A stretch of 64,000 bases of DNA from Episyrphus balteatus (GCF_945859705.1 NC_079137.1:62714552-62778551), one strand, 5' to 3'; counted from the stretch's first letter, positions 22,421-34,950 are shown. The notes: a model not told the origin generated them from the letters alone. Numbers and translations are program-made.

Positions 22421-25400
22421 ATGAGGATATAAAAAATTTCAAAAGTAAATTTTGTATGCCATTAAAAAAAGCAAATATTAATCTACATATAAAAACAAAG
22501 ATTGGAAAAGGTTTAAAGGTTTGTTTTCATAAACATTATTTTAAAAAAAGTATAATTTTAGGGGGGAAAACCCTCTGGAATTTTTTAATTTTTGCATTAT
22601 TAATTTTTTGCCTAAAAAAGTCATTTATCAACCGAAGAAACTATTTTAGTGGTCTTAGCCTTCAATGTAGCCTCAAAAGTCCCCAGATAGTCCTGAAACC
22701 CATGCGTTACGAGCCTACCACAGTACAAAAATGAAAACTTTAAACGAATTTTTCTCGAAACACGTTTTTTTTCCGCGCCGTGCAACGTAACTCAAAAACT
22801 AATGAAGCTATCGACTTGAAATATAGTGCAAATTACTCGTTAATTCATTGGTCATTACATTGCCTAAAAGTTCAATATAATTTTTACAATAAATATTTTT
22901 TTTTTAACAATTTGTTTATAAAAAAAACATTGTGTTTTTTCGTTTTTTTAGTCTCTAATTTTTATTTTAGACTTTTTTTTGCTAAATTTAGGTTCATGCA
23001 ATGCGTATAAATATATTTTAATGGAAAAAAATTTCTCTTTTGATTATAAATAATTAACTGGACCTGGGCATTGCACGGCGCAAAGGCGAGGCATCAACTT
23101 TGAACTGCTGTAGAGCCGCCATTTTGTTTTTTTATTACTTAAAAAAAATTGTGTTAACACTTCATGATTTCAATAATATCATGTATTTTCCCAAATTTAA
23201 ATTAATGCTTTCGGTTTTCCAAAAAAAATTCTTGAAAAACCCGTCGTCCAGAGGGATTTCCCCCTTTAATCAGGGAAAATTTATTTTTTGTAACCCAAAT
23301 CAAGTCCCTAGTTTAGAAAAAATGTACCTTCTCACTTATATCGCAATTTATATAAGACCAAACCCAAAATATTGTCGTTGTCCCAGCAAAAAATAAAAAG
23401 TTTAAAAACTCATTATCTATATCTCTGTTTTCGTCGTCGTAAAGCCGATAACAACCCAGATGATAAAATAAAGATCAATATTGACTTAACTCCCCATGTC
23501 CTTGTTGAGTCACTCATTAAATTCATAAAAATGTTTTGATTGATTAAAAAAGTTTTCGTCAAACATCCCATCCTATAACAATCAATTAATCATTAAACTT
23601 GAAAAAATTCTTTACAAAATTCTTTCAAAATATACAACAAAAAATAATAATACCCAAAATACAAGCTATCCCTTTTGACTTAACATCATCAGCATCACAG
23701 AACAAAAAAAAAGTTCTCAAAAACTTTTCTAATTATCGGATATAAACACGAATCTATTCAATTCATTTTCCCAAAAAAGAAAATATTTTCATAATTTACA
23801 TTTACACAAAAAAGAAAGAAAAAAAAAACATCGATTACCATAAAAATCGATAATGTTTTTATCACCATCACCGAAAACGAACCCCCACGATGCTATGAAA
23901 TCCCCAAAAAAAAAAAAAAATAACACCAAAATATCACTTCCATATCGGATGTTGTACCAACATCACAAAACCCATGATTTATCGCATAATTCTTTTGTTA
24001 ATTTGATTTAAAATGAAATGATTTTGTCCAATTAGAAATGTCATCGTTCAATTTAACTAACATAAATCTGTTGAAAACAGAATATTTAATTAAAATCTAT
24101 TTTATTTTATTTAATTTTATGCAAATAAAAAAAAAACAAGTTGTTGTGCCATGTTTGATTGTGATTTTTTTTCTTATCTACCGCCGACACTATTAGACAA
24201 CTATTAGCCCTTCTTTTTTAATTAACTAATCTCACCGCCGGAAACACCATAATAATCCATTTAATATGGGGACTTTTGTCGTCCAAAAACAGCTAACGCA
24301 ACACCAGCAACAACAACAAAAAAGAAGAAAAAAACGTGATTTTACCAACCCACACCCAATTGACGCGCCGCGATAGACGACGACGACATCAAATCGCCAT
24401 CGGTGACAAAATCTCAACCCACTCAAGGTGTTTATTGATGCTATATGGCAAGTCTTTCCTTTTTATTTCTTCTGTGATAAGTTAAAGAAGCCATAACTAT
24501 TGCCCCAGATTGAATTTTGACAGCAGTTCTTTTTCCAAAGACACAACTTTATTTCTATTTTAGTGTGAAATGGAAAACACAACTCTTTGATGTTTTTTTT
24601 TTGTCTTTTTCTTTTTTGAAGAAAAAGAAAAGAATTTAAATAATTTCTCTCCATAAAATTAACAATCATTCAAAAAAAAGAAGAAAAAATGCGGTCAACA
24701 GATGAATGTCCTTTTATATAGTCAACTGACCCAGAAACTTGGTGAAGATACATATTTTTATTAAATCCTGGAAAATAGTTTCCAAAGTTGTTATATTTAG
24801 TTTTTTTGTTTTTTTTTTTTTACTTTTTTTCTTTTATACTTTTTCTTGGTTCAGAATATTTTTTCTTCAGTTCATTAAACTTTTTCTTACACAGTTGTGA
24901 GTTGTGTGTGTTTTGTTCTCAAGTTTCCTGGATCTCATCCAAATCAATGTCCTTCTAAATGTCCTTTTGGATAGGTATAACAGAAAAGAAAAAAAAAAAA
25001 AGTAGACGAGGGATATGACTGTTTTGCATCCGTTTTCAAGCTTAGAATAGAAGGTACACAAGAGAGGCGTTGAATTTGAAAGATGGAAAAGAAATTTATG
25101 TAGATTGTAGAGGGAGATAACAATTTTTTTTTTCTTTCAACTTGGAAAAAAACACGATATCCAGTTAAGGGATATGTCACCATGGAAAAATAGAAAAAAG
25201 GAAAGAAAACAAGTTTTTCTAAAACTTCTGGACACATGAATCTGACAGGACATATGGAGTTTGAGGATGTAAAATAAATATGAAGATAGAAATTTCATGT
25301 TGTTCTTTAATTTCAAAAATGATGTTTCGGATACAAGGATAAAAGATTCCTTGTTTTTAGATTGTTTTGACAGAAAGAAGTTTTTTTTACCAATCAGTTT

Positions 25401-25695
25401 TGTATCCTTTTTCTGACAACTATGTTAATATTTAGATTACAAATTGTTATAATTTGTGTTTGCAAAAATACCTGTTAATATAATTTACATCTTTTACTGG
25501 TTGAAAACGTACCTGAAAGTAAAAAAAAAAATATATGTTAGTACCTAATTTGATCAAGATTTTCATGTTAATTTGAATGTTAATTCTAAAAAATAATAAA
25601 TCTAAAATAATATTTGAACTAAATTCTCATGTCATTTGATTTTGGAATTAATCAGATTTTTGTTCCTTCTCGAATAATCTCTGCACTACTCAAAA
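22421..25695. other. Noncoding DNA
   Basis: No gene is recognised. 22450-23400 is AT-rich and repeat-like. 23400-25300 has mixed composition with long A and T runs and looks single-copy or intronic. Short reading frames on both strands carry no family signature. Confidence 0.55.
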
Positions 25696-26235
25696 TATTT
25701 TATTTTATTTTATTTTATTTTATTTTATTTTATTTTATTTTATTTTATTTTATTTTATTTTATTTTATTTTATTTTATTTTATTTTTTTTATTTTATTTT
25801 ATTTTATTTTATTTTATTTTATTTTATTTTATTTTATTTTATTTTATTTTATTTTATTTTATTTTATTTTATTTTATTTTATTTTATTTTATTTTATTTT
25901 ATTTTATTGTATTGTATTTTATTTTATTTTATTTTATTTTATTTTATTTTATTTTATTTTATTTTATTTTATTTTATTTTATTTTATTGTATTTTATTTT
26001 ATTTTATTTTATTTTATTTTATTTTATTTTATTTTATTTTATTTTATATTATATTATTTTATTTTATTTTATTTTATTTTATTTTATTTTATTTTATTTT
26101 ATTTTATTTTATTTTATTTTATTTTATTTTATTTTATTTTATTTTATTTTATTTTATTTTATTTTATTTTATTTTATTTTATTTTATTTTATTTTATTTT
26201 ATTTTATTTTATTTTATTGTATTTATTTATTATTT
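25696..26235. repeat. TTTTA pentanucleotide microsatellite, about 530 bp
   Basis: More than one hundred nearly perfect TTTTA units lie in tandem, with a few TTGTA, TTATA and extra-T interruptions. Period five means all three plus-strand frames stay open as F-I-L-F-Y repeats, giving spurious frames of up to 217 codons. The interruptions near 25907-25916, 25986 and 26046-26056 mark older parts of the tract. Confidence 0.97.
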
Positions 26236-26300
26236 TTTTTTTTCAAAAAAAATGTTTCCCTACCTTAATTTTGAAAACATAATAATTATTTTTTTTAATT

Positions 26301-26367
26301 AATAGAAATCTTACTAGAATAATATTGAACTTAAACGGTTCAATATTATTCTAGTCAGATTTCTATT
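26301..26367. repeat. 30-bp-arm hairpin next to the microsatellite
   Basis: Arms at 26301-26330 and 26338-26367 are complementary with one mismatch, and the loop TTAAACG is 7 nt. It is AT-rich and could be a very small foldback element or a palindrome formed at replication. The size resembles a microRNA precursor, but nothing else supports that. Confidence 0.8.
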
Positions 26368-27959
26368 TTTTCTATAGAAAAAAAAGTTACACATACACCA
26401 CAGTGACCACCAAATTACTACGATTTATAACTTCAATTCAATTCAATAAATTTAAAATTCCATTTAATTTGGAAGAAAATAACTAATCTTGGTAAAAATA
26501 TTACTTTTTCAAAAAAAAAAAAAAAAGGATTTGCCAGAATGTTATTTTTTTTTTAATACAAACAAATTGTGTATAACAACCTCTTAAATCAACAAAGACA
26601 ATTGACTCTAATTTTGTAAAGTTGTAAAAGAAATTTTTTATCGCGAATTTTGGATTAAAAAATTCCCATAAATCTTATTTAGTAGGTTTTTAATTGGTTG
26701 ATATCAAGCATATTTAAATTTTCAATACATATATTGGTTTCCCTTATTAATAAAATGTGCACAATTCAAATTGTGATTAATTATAGCCTAAGGATGTTAA
26801 CGAGACACTCTTCTGGCACGATTTTCAATTAATTTTGAAATTTCCCTTGAATTATTCTAAAAACAATGCAACTGGCATGGTACTCGTATGCCTATTTTTT
26901 TTGGGCTCGAATGTCTAATCACGTTTTCTATAAAAAAAAAAACACCATTGCATCTAATATTTGTGCTTGGCACGAGCGCGGTTTTTCATTTTTATTTTTG
27001 TAACACCGCCGACATCGTCACTGACTTCGGTCTTCGGTGTCGTCGCCAATAAGTCAAGTGGCGTTTTGTACAACGACGCGTGCGCATATTGCATATAATT
27101 ACCACTGAAAGGTGTACAAAACAACACAACACAGGGGAATCAAGCAAGAGTATTAAAAAAAAAAAGAAAACTCCTAAGAAAAGTTGTGTCGCATCACTAA
27201 TTGTCTTTTTCGTTTAAGAAAGACACAAGCTAAAAAAAAACAAGTACTTTATGACGGGACTCAGGCGTTTGAGGCAAGGTACTGTACCGGAAAATGCATT
27301 CATTGCTGGTGGCATTTCTTCTCTTCTTTCTCTCACTCAAGCCAAAGCCATCTTTGTACCATCATCGTATATAAAAATTCTTTGACACAAAACAATAAAA
27401 TATGTACTTGCAAGTGCCTTTAATTATTTTTTATTTCACTGTGAGGCTCGCAAAGGCTATATGAATAGAAAAAACTAAGGTCTCTCTCTTTCAGAGAAGT
27501 TGGGGCTTGAAAATAGTTTACAAAAAAAAAAAAAAAAAGATATGAAACTTGACATTAATAACCAACGAAGCAGTGTCTTGGAACAACGAGGTGTACCATG
27601 TACATTATGAGACCATCACTAGTCTCATACAGTAGTTGAACGCACAACAAAAACAACAGAAAAGTAATAAGAAATCTTTAATTGCGTTTTTGTTGTTTTT
27701 TGCAAGTTCATAAAATGCATTCATTTTGTAATAAAATTATGACAAGCTGTCAATACTTAATTGCATGTAGATTTAGAAACATTTATTTGCCAATCGTTTA
27801 AGGAACTAGATCTTTGGAAACTATGAATTTTAAATGCAAAAAAAGACTCTTGTCAGTATAAAATACAGTTGTTTTAGCAAAAAAAAAAATAAATTCAATT
27901 TAATTTAAAAGCTCTTTATTTATGGATTTTCCATTGTTTCAAACCGTTTCAAAGCATTT
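26368..27959. other. Noncoding DNA
   Basis: No gene is recognised. A GC-richer patch at 26980-27080 contains CG-rich phrases (CACCGCCGACATCGTC). A 79-codon frame at 27184-27423 has two CxxC-like pairs but no recognisable fold. About 52 bp at 26848-26900 recur at 28964-29018. Confidence 0.5.
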
Positions 27960-28562
27960 ATTCGTTTTATCTTCTAAACGGTTGAAGCAATCAATTTGAT
28001 TCCAAGGAATTTGAAAATAATGAAGTTTCAGTGATTTGGAAATTTTTTAAAAATATAAAATGTTTTTATATTGTTTTTTAACTTTGACCTCGAATATCTT
28101 AAGAATGGTTAGATTAATGAAAAAAAGTTAACAAGACTTTTTATGTGGAGCAATCAATTTCCAACAAGAATAAGTCTTGCGCTTTTGATTACTATAATTT
28201 TTCAATTTGTTACAAAATTAAGAACAAAAAACGAATTTTTAAATATTTTCTCGATTTTTGGACCTCAAATATCTATTCAACGGTTAGATAAACGAAAAAA
28301 GTGTATAAGGCTTTTTTTGTAAAGCGTTCAATTTCCTACAAGAATATGAAAAGAAATTTGCTAAAAAGTCAATTAATAAAAAAATTATTTTTTTTTAGTA
28401 GAAGCTTGATGTAAAAATGGAAAATTGCAAAGCTGAGGACCTTCCCATTAATATAAAGAGCTCATATTTGGTGTGTATATTTTAGAGGGGTCTAGCAATC
28501 AGTTTTTCGGACTACCAAATAAAAAAAAAGAATTTCGATTTTTTTTTAACCACCCTAATGTA
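27960..28562 (+). repeat. R4 element, solo arm
   Basis: This matches the reverse complement of 63191-63870 throughout, from CTTCTAAACGGTTGAAGCAA to the terminus CACCCTAATGTA. On the other strand the end reads TACATTAGGGTGG, preceded in both copies by TA-rich sequence, consistent with a TA target. Only one arm is present here, while the right-edge copy begins to fold back on itself. No protein is encoded. Confidence 0.75.
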
Positions 28563-28640
28563 TACGTTCACACACGTTAACGATAATTTTCCTGGAAGTA
28601 CGAGTACTAAAACGAGACACTTCGTTAGTCTTAATTATAT

Positions 28641-28754
28641 ATATCGACGGTTAAACTGCAAAACCTCGTAAGTCGTTTTTGGCTCTTTGTTTAGAAATCG
28701 AAAAAAAACCTCTTATAATCGACTTACGAGGTTTTGCAGTTTAACCGTCGATAT
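28641..28754. mobile_element. 114-bp foldback miniature element with TA flanks
   Basis: Perfect 35-nt arms (28641-28675 and 28720-28754) run from ATATCGACGGTT to AAAACCTCGTAAGTCG and back, with a 44-nt loop. Taking TA as the target, the element starts TCGACGG and ends CCGTCGA. The start and the internal AAAACCTCGTAA match the 251-bp element at 15515, so the two are probably moved by related transposases. Confidence 0.85.
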
Positions 28755-29023
28755 CTGTGTTGAAATAATGATAATACCTACATATTTTATTTTTCAAGCC
28801 TGTTCCATTTCTTTTTTTTTTTTTGCTCGTCCAAATTTTTGACGTCATATTTAAAAAGTGTATAATTAACATAACATTTCACTACTTTTTTTCTTTTTAA
28901 GATAATAAAAATAAACACAAAAGTCTTCATAGAGTTGCCACAAAAAACACAAATTTTATGATACTTGAATTTTTCTAAAAACAATGCAATTGACATGGTA
29001 CTTTTATACCTATTTTTATGTCC
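28755..29023. other. Noncoding DNA
   Basis: AT-rich. It includes the second copy of the 52-bp phrase (28964-29018, 'aaaaacaatgcaattgacat'). Confidence 0.5.
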
Positions 29024-29330
29024 GTCAAGTTAGCATTACCATTTTCGAATTTCGAAATTCTAATGATGCAGTTAATTGTCGTGAATTTGTCGTAAATTTG
29101 TCGTGAAAGAAAAAAATTTTGCGCGCGTTTTTTTTTAAATAACCCCTGGTAGTGCTAACTTGACAGTCAAGTTAGCATTACCACCCCTCAAAATGTCTCA
29201 AAACGAATTTTAAAACGAAAACTGAGTATGCAATTAATTGTCGTGATTTTGTCGTAGAAAAGTGGCATACTCAAAAAAAAAAATTAAAAATTTTTTTTAA
29301 AAAATAACCCCTGGTAGTGCTAACTTGACA
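29024..29330. repeat. Two tandem TIR-bounded units
   Basis: Unit 1 (29024-29164) and unit 2 (29166-29329) each start GTCAAGTTAGCAYTACCA and end with the complement, TGGTAGTGCTAACTTGAC. Adjacent units are separated by one A. Interiors share TTAATTGTCGTGA-type phrases but differ in length. Each unit looks like a miniature DNA transposon placed head to tail with the next. Confidence 0.85.
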
Positions 29331-30352
29331 GTCAAGTTAGCACTACCACCCCTCCAAAATCTTAATACGAGCTTTAAATGGAAAAAAAATTATGCCAATA
29401 ATTGTCGTGTTTTTGTCGTAGACAGATGGCATTAAAGAAAAATTTGTCGCGTCATTATTTTGGAAATTAGGAACCCTAAACTGAATTTCATACAAAGGGA
29501 ATTTTTTTTTTTTTTTCAAAATGCCTAATTGCTATAAATTTTTCCATAATCTACTGTCCCTCGATGATTTTTAATAGATTATGCAAAATAAAAATTTTTC
29601 CCACCCTTATTTTGGAAATAATGCTCAATTAAGTGAATTACCCAAACCTAGCACTTCCATATGAAAAATGAAATACCAAAACCTAGCACTACCATATGAA
29701 ATTTTTTTGTTTATGGGACTTTTTGATAAAAATTTGTTATAAACAATTGTCGTAAAACGTCTACTATCAAATTCAGCCATAAAAAAATTTGTCGCGTCCT
29801 TACTTTAGCAACCAGACCCCCTTAACTGAGGCAACTAAAATCAGAATTTTTTTTTTTTATTTTGATTTTTTTTTTCATTATTAAGCTTATTTCCTATAAA
29901 TTTTGCCATAATCTATCGTAACTCGACGACTTTCAACAAATTATGCCAAAAAATAATTTGTCGCGCCCTTATTTTGGAAGAAACACCCAAAATTGTGAAT
30001 TACCAAAAGTTAGCACTACCATATGAAAACTTTTTGTTTATTGGACTTTTTGATGAAAATTTGTTATAAACAATTGTCGTAAAACGTCTACTATCAAATT
30101 CAGCCATAAAAAATTTGTCGCGTCCTAACTTTAGCAACCAGACCCCCTTAACTGAGGCAGCTAAAATCAGAATTTTTTTTTTTATTTTGATTTTTTTTTC
30201 ATTATTAAGCTTATTTCCTATAAATTTTGCCATAATCTATCGTAACTCGACGACTTTCAACAAATTATGCCAAAAAAATAATTTGTCGCGCCCTTATTTT
30301 GGAAGAAACACCCAAAATGGTGAATTACCAAAAGTTAGCACTGCCTTTTATC
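29331..30352. repeat. Tandem array grading into a 325-bp satellite
   Basis: After a third unit head (GTCAAGTTAGCACTACCA, 29331), repeats continue with the head shortened to TTAGCACTACC at about 29684, 30011 and 30336. The last two full periods (327 and 325 bp) are almost identical, sharing 'ctatcaaattcagccat', 'accagacccccttaactgag' and 'cgtaactcgacgactttc'. The third unit (about 29345-29640) is a diverged version. The last unit is cut by R3 copy B at 30353. No protein is encoded. Confidence 0.85.
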
Positions 30353-30984
30353 ACAAAATATTAATTTGTATGAAAATTTAATAAAAAATTAAAGCAAGCA
30401 ATTTAAGTTTTGCATGAAAATTCAATTTTCCATGGTAAATACAATTCATTTTTTGATTATTTTTGATTCTCATACGATGTATAAAATATATATGCGGTTA
30501 GAAAAATGCAAAAATTTTCAATGTGCTGCAATGGTACCATTTCAAAAGTGTTCTTTCTCGCTAAAAAAAAACACCCTTTGACCTGAAATTTTTTGATGGA
30601 CATATTTTACTATTTTTTTCCATGGTATATGAAACGTCCACACGAAATTTTATCAACCTACCACTTTTTTCAAGGAGTACTTGGCAATATTCTGACTCTT
30701 GCTCTTTGAGTAAAAGACAATTCATAAAGAGTCCAATAACTTTTTACATGATGGTCGAGAAATCATGTATCATATTAATACAAATGTTTCATTGCTTATG
30801 CTTGGTATGCAACAAATCGAGTGCAACACAGAAAAAGTCTTGTATCTACCCTTCCGGATAGAATACAAGGTGGCCCAATATCTCAAAATAACTCTTATAT
30901 TGAGTACTACCAACGATGTTAATTTCATGCTTTTATCCCAAAGTGCACGATTGAACTCTTTTTTAATGCTAAGCCGCCTCACTA
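30353..30984 (-). repeat. R3 dispersed repeat, copy B (inverted)
   Basis: Reverse complement of R3 copy A with high identity. It abuts the satellite: its tail (AATATTTTG read on the minus strand) lies directly against the broken last unit, so R3 either inserted into the array or joined it by recombination. Confidence 0.8.
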
Positions 30985-33900
30985 ACAATGATACCGCTAT
31001 TTGAAAAATCTTTTATACCCTATAATATTTTCCATTATATTCTCCAAAATTTACATTTTCCAAGGTTTTAAGTTTTCAAATTGCAATTTATTGCATTCAC
31101 CTGCGTCACTTTGTGTCAGTGGGTCTGTGAAATTTAATTAAAGAGGGCACAAAGTTAAACCTATAATATCTACAAACTTTTTCCATATAAATTTATTGTT
31201 TCAAAGCATCTGTCTAGCCAGTTTTTTGAATATTTTCATCGTGCAGTCATAAACTTATATGCATTAATTTAAATTTTCAAAAAAAAAAAAAAAAAACTTT
31301 ATGATCGATTCAACCTTTGAAACCTAGCAAAAACCAACAGCACACACGACATCAATTTTCCTTAAAAATTGAAATTAAAAATTAAGTCTAAAAAAAACCA
31401 CTTTGTCGTCGTCGTCGTGTCATGTCGCGTTGTACGGTCGTCCAAGCTCGACACTTTTTACCTGGCACATGCTAATATAATATAATTTTCCACCTGCCTG
31501 GCCCAACAAATCTACATCAACCAAACATCACCTTGACTTCTTCTCTCTACCTCTCTCTACTCTTTTTTTGGAGACATCCAAAACTTAACCATGTTTTCTG
31601 CCATCAACAGCAGCGGCAGCCAACTCCATCGCCATCCGGACAAATTTGCAAAATATTTTTGCCCTCGAAAATGAAATTTAAAATTAATTTTACACCATCA
31701 CGAGAACGAACGAAGGATACAAACATATGCATATCCATCCATCGAGTGTGTGTGTGTATGTTGATGATGGCCAACGACGACGGCCAACAGATGATGCACA
31801 TTTACCGGAATATAAATCAACTCACAACAAAAAAAAAAAAAAAAAGGAAACAACAAAAAAAAAACTCTACAAAACGGTCTAAAACTTGATGAGGTATAAT
31901 TCACATCATGGCCTATAAATTGAGGTGCGGGTTATAAATTCAGTGCCACTTGCACCTTGCTCCATTATTTAGCAAAAATATGCTACCGCAATCTGCGGCG
32001 ACCGGTCAGCAGCGCAACGTTTCGCAGATGCAACATTGTGTAGCCGCAAAACACTGCAACCATGGTTTGCTTATTCACCTGCGCCTCCTGATTTCTTCCT
32101 GCCAATTCGTGGTGGTCCTTTGGAATCTCTCTCTCTCTAAATTGATATCCTCGAACGGTGTCAAATGTCGCGCAGGATGTTGCTCGTTGCCGAGGCTAAT
32201 TGATATTTCATTTTATAATTCCTCGCAAAAAATTAAATTGAAAAGTCAAACAAATTGCATTTGAAGGAGCTTAGAGATGTGCAAAAGTCAAGCGAAAGAT
32301 ACACATTCTCGATTAAATAATGCAGAGATGAGATGAGAGAGGATATACACAGGACACACACAAATACACACATATTCCATGCAAATAGATAGATAAATGC
32401 ACCCTGGCAGATGCTGGCTGCTGCTTCTGCTGATGAAAAGTAAAATAGGTCATGTCCCTGAGTAAATTTGCAATTTTCAACGCGAGCGAGCTTCGTTCGC
32501 GTTTTCAAGTTTCCATCACCGACAACAAAATATGGGTGCGGTTCATTTTCTGATGATAATGATGATGAGAAATTTATTATTCCAGGGCACCTTACCTACA
32601 TTCTCTTCAAACAACACTTCATTTTCAAATCCTGGTTTTTCTGCTACCAACTGGTAGATACTTTATTCAGAAAGACGACAGACCTCTTGAACTTTTGACC
32701 GAGAAACATTTTTTACTTTAGCAAACGACGAACAAAAACCAAACGCAAATGAAGGAAGAAGGAAAAAAATGTATCTGTTTCGAGAGTATCGCAGAAATTG
32801 CATAGTGCAATTTTAAAGTTCCTCTGAAATCATCCTCTCTAAAACGGAGACACTTGAATCGGTGAATCCGATTGTCCTTTGATAAGGAGAAGAAGAAATG
32901 CAGGCGGGAAAAACTAAAAAGAACTGCATGAAGATAATACCAAATGAGATAGCAGAAAAGGATACACCGGCGAAGTAGGTGGTTGGTATCACCGAAGCAA
33001 GTTCCGAAAAGGTACCTTAACTGCTGTGACTAGGACGACGAGTATGATGATGTTGAAAGTTAGGAAACTGGGTGAGTCCTCGACTAACTATAGGTAAGCA
33101 AACACACATAATAAATGTGTGTTTGTGTGTGTGAGAGAGCGTTGGGAAAGAATAATAGAAAAGAAATTGGAGCAAGGATAACAGGGAGTACTTCAGTTTT
33201 TTTTTTTGTTTTTTGGTTTTTTTGTTCGTTTGAATGGAGAAAGCGTATAGAACATAAAAAAAAAAGATGGAAAAGATGGTTGGTTTGAGTACACATTGCA
33301 AAGAGGAAAAGTTAGAAAACGGATTGAATATGTGTCAAATTTCCGACAGAAGCATCAAGCTGCAGCTCGTCGTCGTCGTCACGGGATTGCAAAATGATGG
33401 TGATGTTGACGTAGCGTAGGTAGGTTTATATCAGCATAACTGAGAGGGGTTGAACTCTTCTTCTTCTTGAACAAATTGAAATTACATTTTTATTTAATGA
33501 GCAAGAGGCAAGTATACGTAGTTTTTGCTCAGTTTTTTTTTCACCTTCTTTTCTTTTCTATTTTTTTTTTCTTTATTTTTTTTTTGTCAAATAGTATGGT
33601 TGGAAAGAAGAAAAATTTATTGGAGCAGAAATGAGAAAAAAAACTATGTGTGTGTTTTCAGATTGTATAGGTAGAAAATGTTAATCTTTTTGTGATTATT
33701 ACAACTTTAGAAGTTTCGTCAAGTGTAATGTTTGTTTAAGGTAATTTGAAATTATAATTATGTTGTATGTAAGTTAAATTTGTTCAGATGATGATGTAGA
33801 TGATAAAAAACGGAAGAAAAACATTGTGATATTTTAATTGAGGAAAGTTTTTGATTTGTTAACTTTTGGATTTATCAGCTTGGAAGAAATTATAAAATAG

Positions 33901-34054
33901 AATAGCTTGCCGAAATTTGTTTTTTTTTTTTTAAATCGATCTATTGTTTGCTAAGTTAACAACGAATTTCGAAGTATTGTAGTTAGAAAGTGATTGATTT
34001 CGTGCAGAAGTAAAACTATATTAATCTAAACAGTTTTATATACGGAATTGACGA
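30985..34054. other. Single-copy-looking noncoding DNA
   Basis: No gene is supported. 31480-33480 is GC-richer, with CTC/GTC microsatellites, TATAAATT motifs near 31912 and 31934, and overlapping frames up to 118 codons (31533-31889, 31950-32264) lacking any domain or signal peptide. It resembles intron or regulatory DNA. Confidence 0.5.
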
Positions 34055-34950
34055 AGGAAAAAAGTGTGACTTCCTAGAGTAAAAACTCTTCATTAAAGAT
34101 GAGAACTAAACTTGACGAAAAACAACTACACTTCTTCAAAAACTTGACGAAGAAGAAATAGTTAGTTCCAGGACTTAAAAATGCTTTTTGAAAATGAAAA
34201 ACTACGAAATAAAAGTCTTCATTATGTATAAAAACTTGACGAAGAAAAAAAATTGACTTCTTGGAGTAATTAGGATTTAGTGCGGATGAAATAAAACAAT
34301 TTTTTATAAAGAATACTAACTTAACGAAGAAGAAAATGTGGCTTTTTGAAGTAAAGAGGCTTCCTTGAGATAGAGAACTTAACGATATAAGAAGTCTTCA
34401 GGATAGATGTGAACTTGACGAAGTAGAACTTTTTGAAGAAGTCTTTATTTACGATGAGACCCTAAAAATTCTTCATGAGTTATGAGAACTTAACGACTCC
34501 ATTTTAGGAGATACTTTACGAAACAAACAGCCTTCATGAAGAATAAGAACTTAATGAAAAAATAAATGTGAATTTTTTTAATAAAAGGGCTTCATCAATG
34601 ATGAGACATCACGAAATATAAAGTCTTGATTAAGTATAAAAACTTGACGAAAAAAAAAATGCTGAAACTTTAACACTTATAAAACTTCGTTTAGGATGAG
34701 AGCTTACGAAATAAATACCTGTCATGAAGTATAAGAACTTAAAAAGGACTACAATCTGACTACAAGTAAAACGGCTTCATTGAAGATGAGAACTTATGAA
34801 ATAAAAAGTCTTCACGAAGAATAGGAACTTAACGAAGAAGAAAATACTACTTTATGGAGTAAAAAGGCTTAATCAAGAATGAGACAATAAGAAAAAAAGC
34901 CTTCATGTAATATTAAAACTTGATGAAGAAGAAAGTGGGACTTCTAAAAA
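34055..34950. repeat. Degenerate purine-rich tandem repeat (GAACTTGACGAAGAAGAAA)
   Basis: Some ten loosely related units of about 80-115 bp each contain a version of AACTTGACGAAGAAGAAA followed by a block like CTTCWTGAAGTAWAA. Units are too diverged for a fixed period. The plus strand is purine-rich throughout. It is noncoding. Confidence 0.7.

Noticed and set aside
25629..26302. Frames of up to 217 codons of F-I-L-F-Y repeats
   Set aside because: They are the TTTTA microsatellite read in three frames. A period of five has no stop in any plus-strand frame.
29024..30352. CRISPR-like regular repeats
   Set aside because: Units are 140-327 bp with inverted ends and similar interiors, not short repeats with unique spacers, and the DNA is eukaryotic.
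31950..32264. 104-codon frame in GC-richer DNA
   Set aside because: No signal peptide or domain, and overlapping frames on the other strand are similar in quality.
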